From: Algoriphagus chordae
Lineage (GTDB): Bacteria; Bacteroidota; Bacteroidia; Cytophagales; Cyclobacteriaceae
Assembly: GCF_003254055.1 (NCBI RefSeq)
Contig: NZ_QKZT01000004.1
Span: forward strand, 62,001 to 126,000
Reading direction: 5' to 3'
Length of the DNA: 64,000 nucleotides
Shown: positions 62,346 to 64,000 of the stretch, in pieces
Layout: each line of letters starts with the position of its first letter
Position numbering within the stretch: the first letter of the stretch is position 1
Notes under the pieces: generated by a model
Database searches by the model: none
The model's input: the letters and a program-made list of their open reading frames with translations, nothing else
Told to the model about the DNA's origin: nothing
Program-made: the position numbers and the translations under genes

Positions 62346-64000
62346 ATGAAACATACCTGGAAACTATTCGTCCTCTTTATTTTTTTCTCCTGTGAGTCAT
62401 CAAAATTTAATTCTCAAGTAGATCTCCCAAGGCTCTTTAGCGATGGAATGGTTTTACAAAGAGACGTAGCCATTTCAGTTTGGGGCAAAGGAATCCCTGG
62501 CAAAATTGTACGTGTTAGTTTGGCTGGTGCTGTAACTAGTGGCACTGTTGAGCCAGATAGTACTTGGGCAATGAAACTGCCGAAATTACCAGCTGGAGGA
62601 CCTTATGCGATGGAGGTGAATCAGCAAAAAATCAATGATGTCTATATTGGAGATGTATGGGTCGCAGGTGGACAATCCAATATGGAGTGGAGACTGAAAT
62701 CACAAGTGATTGGTGCTGAAAAGGAATTTGCTGAAGGAGGTAATCCTCAAATTAGATTTTTCAAAATTCCGAATTCATACAGCGCTGTGAAACTGGAAGA
62801 TGTAGTAGGAGGTGAATGGAAAGTAGCTGATTCAGTCAATTTGAAAGACTTCTCAGCTGTAGCATGGTTTTTTGCGAAGCGCAATAATCAGGAAAAGAAA
62901 GTGCCAGTAGGTATCATAGAATCAAACTGGGGAGGAACACCAGTAGAAGGATGGACAGATGCTGAGATCTTGGCAGAATTGGAAGGTTCTTTCAATGAAC
63001 AAGCGACAGATATTACTGAAAATAATGCGAGCTGGGAAGCTAAGTTAAAAGAGAATGAAGCTAATCGTCAGAAGCGTGACTCTATGATGAGCAAGCCAGA
63101 TTCGTTAACAGCCTTTAATGCCTCGGCGCTTTCTTATGATGATTCAAAATGGAATAGAATTAGTCTTCCTCAGGCAAATCCTTTGCAACATATCGCCTGG
63201 GCTCGAAAGAAGTTTAGGCTAACTAATACAGATGATGTAAGCCTACATTTGCCCAATTTGGATCAAATGGCTTATGTGTACCTGAATGGCAAATTACTGC
63301 ATTACAAAGACTGGGGAGTGGCGATGCCAGATATAGAAATCCCAGATGAGATGCTTCTGAAAGGAGAAAATGTGCTTTCTGTTCGTGCGATCAATTCCTG
63401 GAATAATCAGCCGAGAATAGGTCAAGAGGATGAAATGTATCTGCTAGAGTCAGGGAAGAAAATTTCTCTGGAAGGCACTTGGGCTTATTCTAATTCTGCG
63501 GTAGAACCACAACTGCCAAAAGTTGAGTGGTACAACTGGATGCCGGGGATGATGTATAACGCCATGATTGATCCGATTAGCAAGTATTCGATCAAAGGAG
63601 CGATTTGGTATCAGGGAGAAAGTAATGCTGGCCGTCATGAAGAGTATAAAATGCTTTTCTCTACCATGATTACCAATTGGCGTGAGAACTGGGGTATTGG
63701 TGATTTTCCTTTCTTATTTGTCCAACTGGCGAATTACATGGAGCGTCAGGAAGTTCAAGCGGATAGTGACTGGGCATTTTTGAGAGAGGCTCAGACGCAG
63801 ACCTTGGATCTGCCAAAAACAGGCATGGCAACGATCATAGATATAGGAGAAGCAGGTGATATACATCCTAAAAACAAAAAGGATGTTGGCGAGCGACTTT
63901 GGCTGCAAGCGCGAAAAGTTGCTTATGGAGAGAAAAATGTCGCGTCTGGTCCAGAGTTTGATTCACTCTCAAGAAATGGAAATGAGCTAATCCTTAAATT
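62346..64000 (+). CDS. Sialate O-acetylesterase-family esterase (3'-truncated)
   Basis: SGNH-type esterase removing O-acetyl groups from sugars; in plant-polysaccharide loci such enzymes act on acetylated hemicelluloses. The frame runs open from ATG 62346 to the window end (551 residues seen). There is a lipoprotein signal (FVLFIFFSC, Cys16), then 'LPRLFSDGMVLQRDVAISVWGKG', the catalytic Ser block 'GDVWVAGGQSNMEW', 'VGIIESNWGGTPVEGW', and later 'IKGAIWYQGESNAG'. An inserted beta-sandwich (about 255-360, 'ARKKFRLTNTDDVSLHLPNLDQ' to 'GENVLSVRAIN') splits the SGNH domain. The Asp-x-x-His region 'DIHPKNKKDVGERL' lies near the cut end, so only the C-terminal tail is missing. It is the third degradative enzyme of the locus. 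Confidence 0.93.
   Translation, partial: MKHTWKLFVLFIFFSCESSKFNSQVDLPRLFSDGMVLQRDVAISVWGKGIPGKIVRVSLAGAVTSGTVEPDSTWAMKLPKLPAGGPYAMEVNQQKINDVYIGDVWVAGGQSNMEWRLKSQVIGAEKEFAEGGNPQIRFFKIPNSYSAVKLEDVVGGEWKVADSVNLKDFSAVAWFFAKRNNQEKKVPVGIIESNWGGTPVEGWTDAEILAELEGSFNEQATDITENNASWEAKLKENEANRQKRDSMMSKPDSLTAFNASALSYDDSKWNRISLPQANPLQHIAWARKKFRLTNTDDVSLHLPNLDQMAYVYLNGKLLHYKDWGVAMPDIEIPDEMLLKGENVLSVRAINSWNNQPRIGQEDEMYLLESGKKISLEGTWAYSNSAVEPQLPKVEWYNWMPGMMYNAMIDPISKYSIKGAIWYQGESNAGRHEEYKMLFSTMITNWRENWGIGDFPFLFVQLANYMERQEVQADSDWAFLREAQTQTLDLPKTGMATIIDIGEAGDIHPKNKKDVGERLWLQARKVAYGEKNVASGPEFDSLSRNGNELILK

Overview
The window (about 40% GC by eye) comes from a member of the Bacteroidota, most likely a Cytophagales bacterium of the Cyclobacteriaceae/Algoriphagus type. 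Evidence: a SusC/SusD pair with a hybrid two-component regulator (HTCS), many lipoproteins with Bacteroidota-style lipoboxes, no clear Shine-Dalgarno sequences, and promoters matching the Bacteroidota sigma-A consensus TTTG-N19/20-TAnnTTTG (best before the his operon and before the serine-palmitoyltransferase-like gene). The genus is an inference. No tRNA, rRNA, CRISPR array or insertion sequence was seen.

Layout. 1-2.8 kb: end of an FtsX-type permease, a dolichol-phosphate-mannose-synthase-like glycosyltransferase, a TPR lipoprotein. 2.9-7.5 kb: the minus-strand histidine operon hisG-hisD-hisC-hisB, preceded by an unannotated 27-codon His-rich leader peptide with a consensus promoter and alternative hairpins, and closed by a hairpin terminator. 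7.6-17.5 kb: mixed genes (DUF922 metallopeptidase-like protein, Cys-rich anchored protein, CE1-type esterase, two tandem secreted paralogues with conserved upstream DNA blocks, CorA, DUF2306, an AHSA1-type protein, Nudix hydrolase, D-threonine-aldolase-like enzyme). 17.8-24.2 kb: alaS-gatB-thioredoxin lipoprotein, then proC. 24.3-30.9 kb: a candidate structured leader in front of a membrane protein/Xre regulator pair, a sugar-nucleotide and glycosyltransferase cluster (GT4, UDP-glucuronate epimerase, rmlB), an M1 peptidase and a histone-H1-like protein. 31-40.2 kb: an alpha-oxoamine synthase probably making the sphingoid base, accC-DUF1015-maf, an efflux adaptor and TolC behind a serine dehydratase subunit, and a pabC-like gene.

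40.3-64 kb is one long plus-strand block for plant polysaccharide use: sodium/sugar symporter, xylulokinase and xylose isomerase (ended by a strong terminator), a 1365-residue HTCS, a GH5 endoglucanase lipoprotein, SusC, SusD, a TIG-domain surface glycan-binding lipoprotein, a giant VCBS/ASPIC lipoprotein, a GH9 endoglucanase and a sialate-O-acetylesterase-family esterase cut by the window end. Together they suggest a beta-1,4-glucan or acetylated hemicellulose (xyloglucan-like) locus: surface enzymes cut and deacetylate the polymer, SusCD imports oligosaccharides, the HTCS senses them in the periplasm, and any xylose goes through XylA/XylB to the pentose phosphate pathway.

The most interesting non-coding signals are the his leader, paired ACCC half-sites at matching positions before GH5 and susC that could be the HTCS operator, a 33-codon upstream ORF whose stop overlaps the susC start, the conserved blocks before the two secreted paralogues, and the structured leader at 24331-24428.
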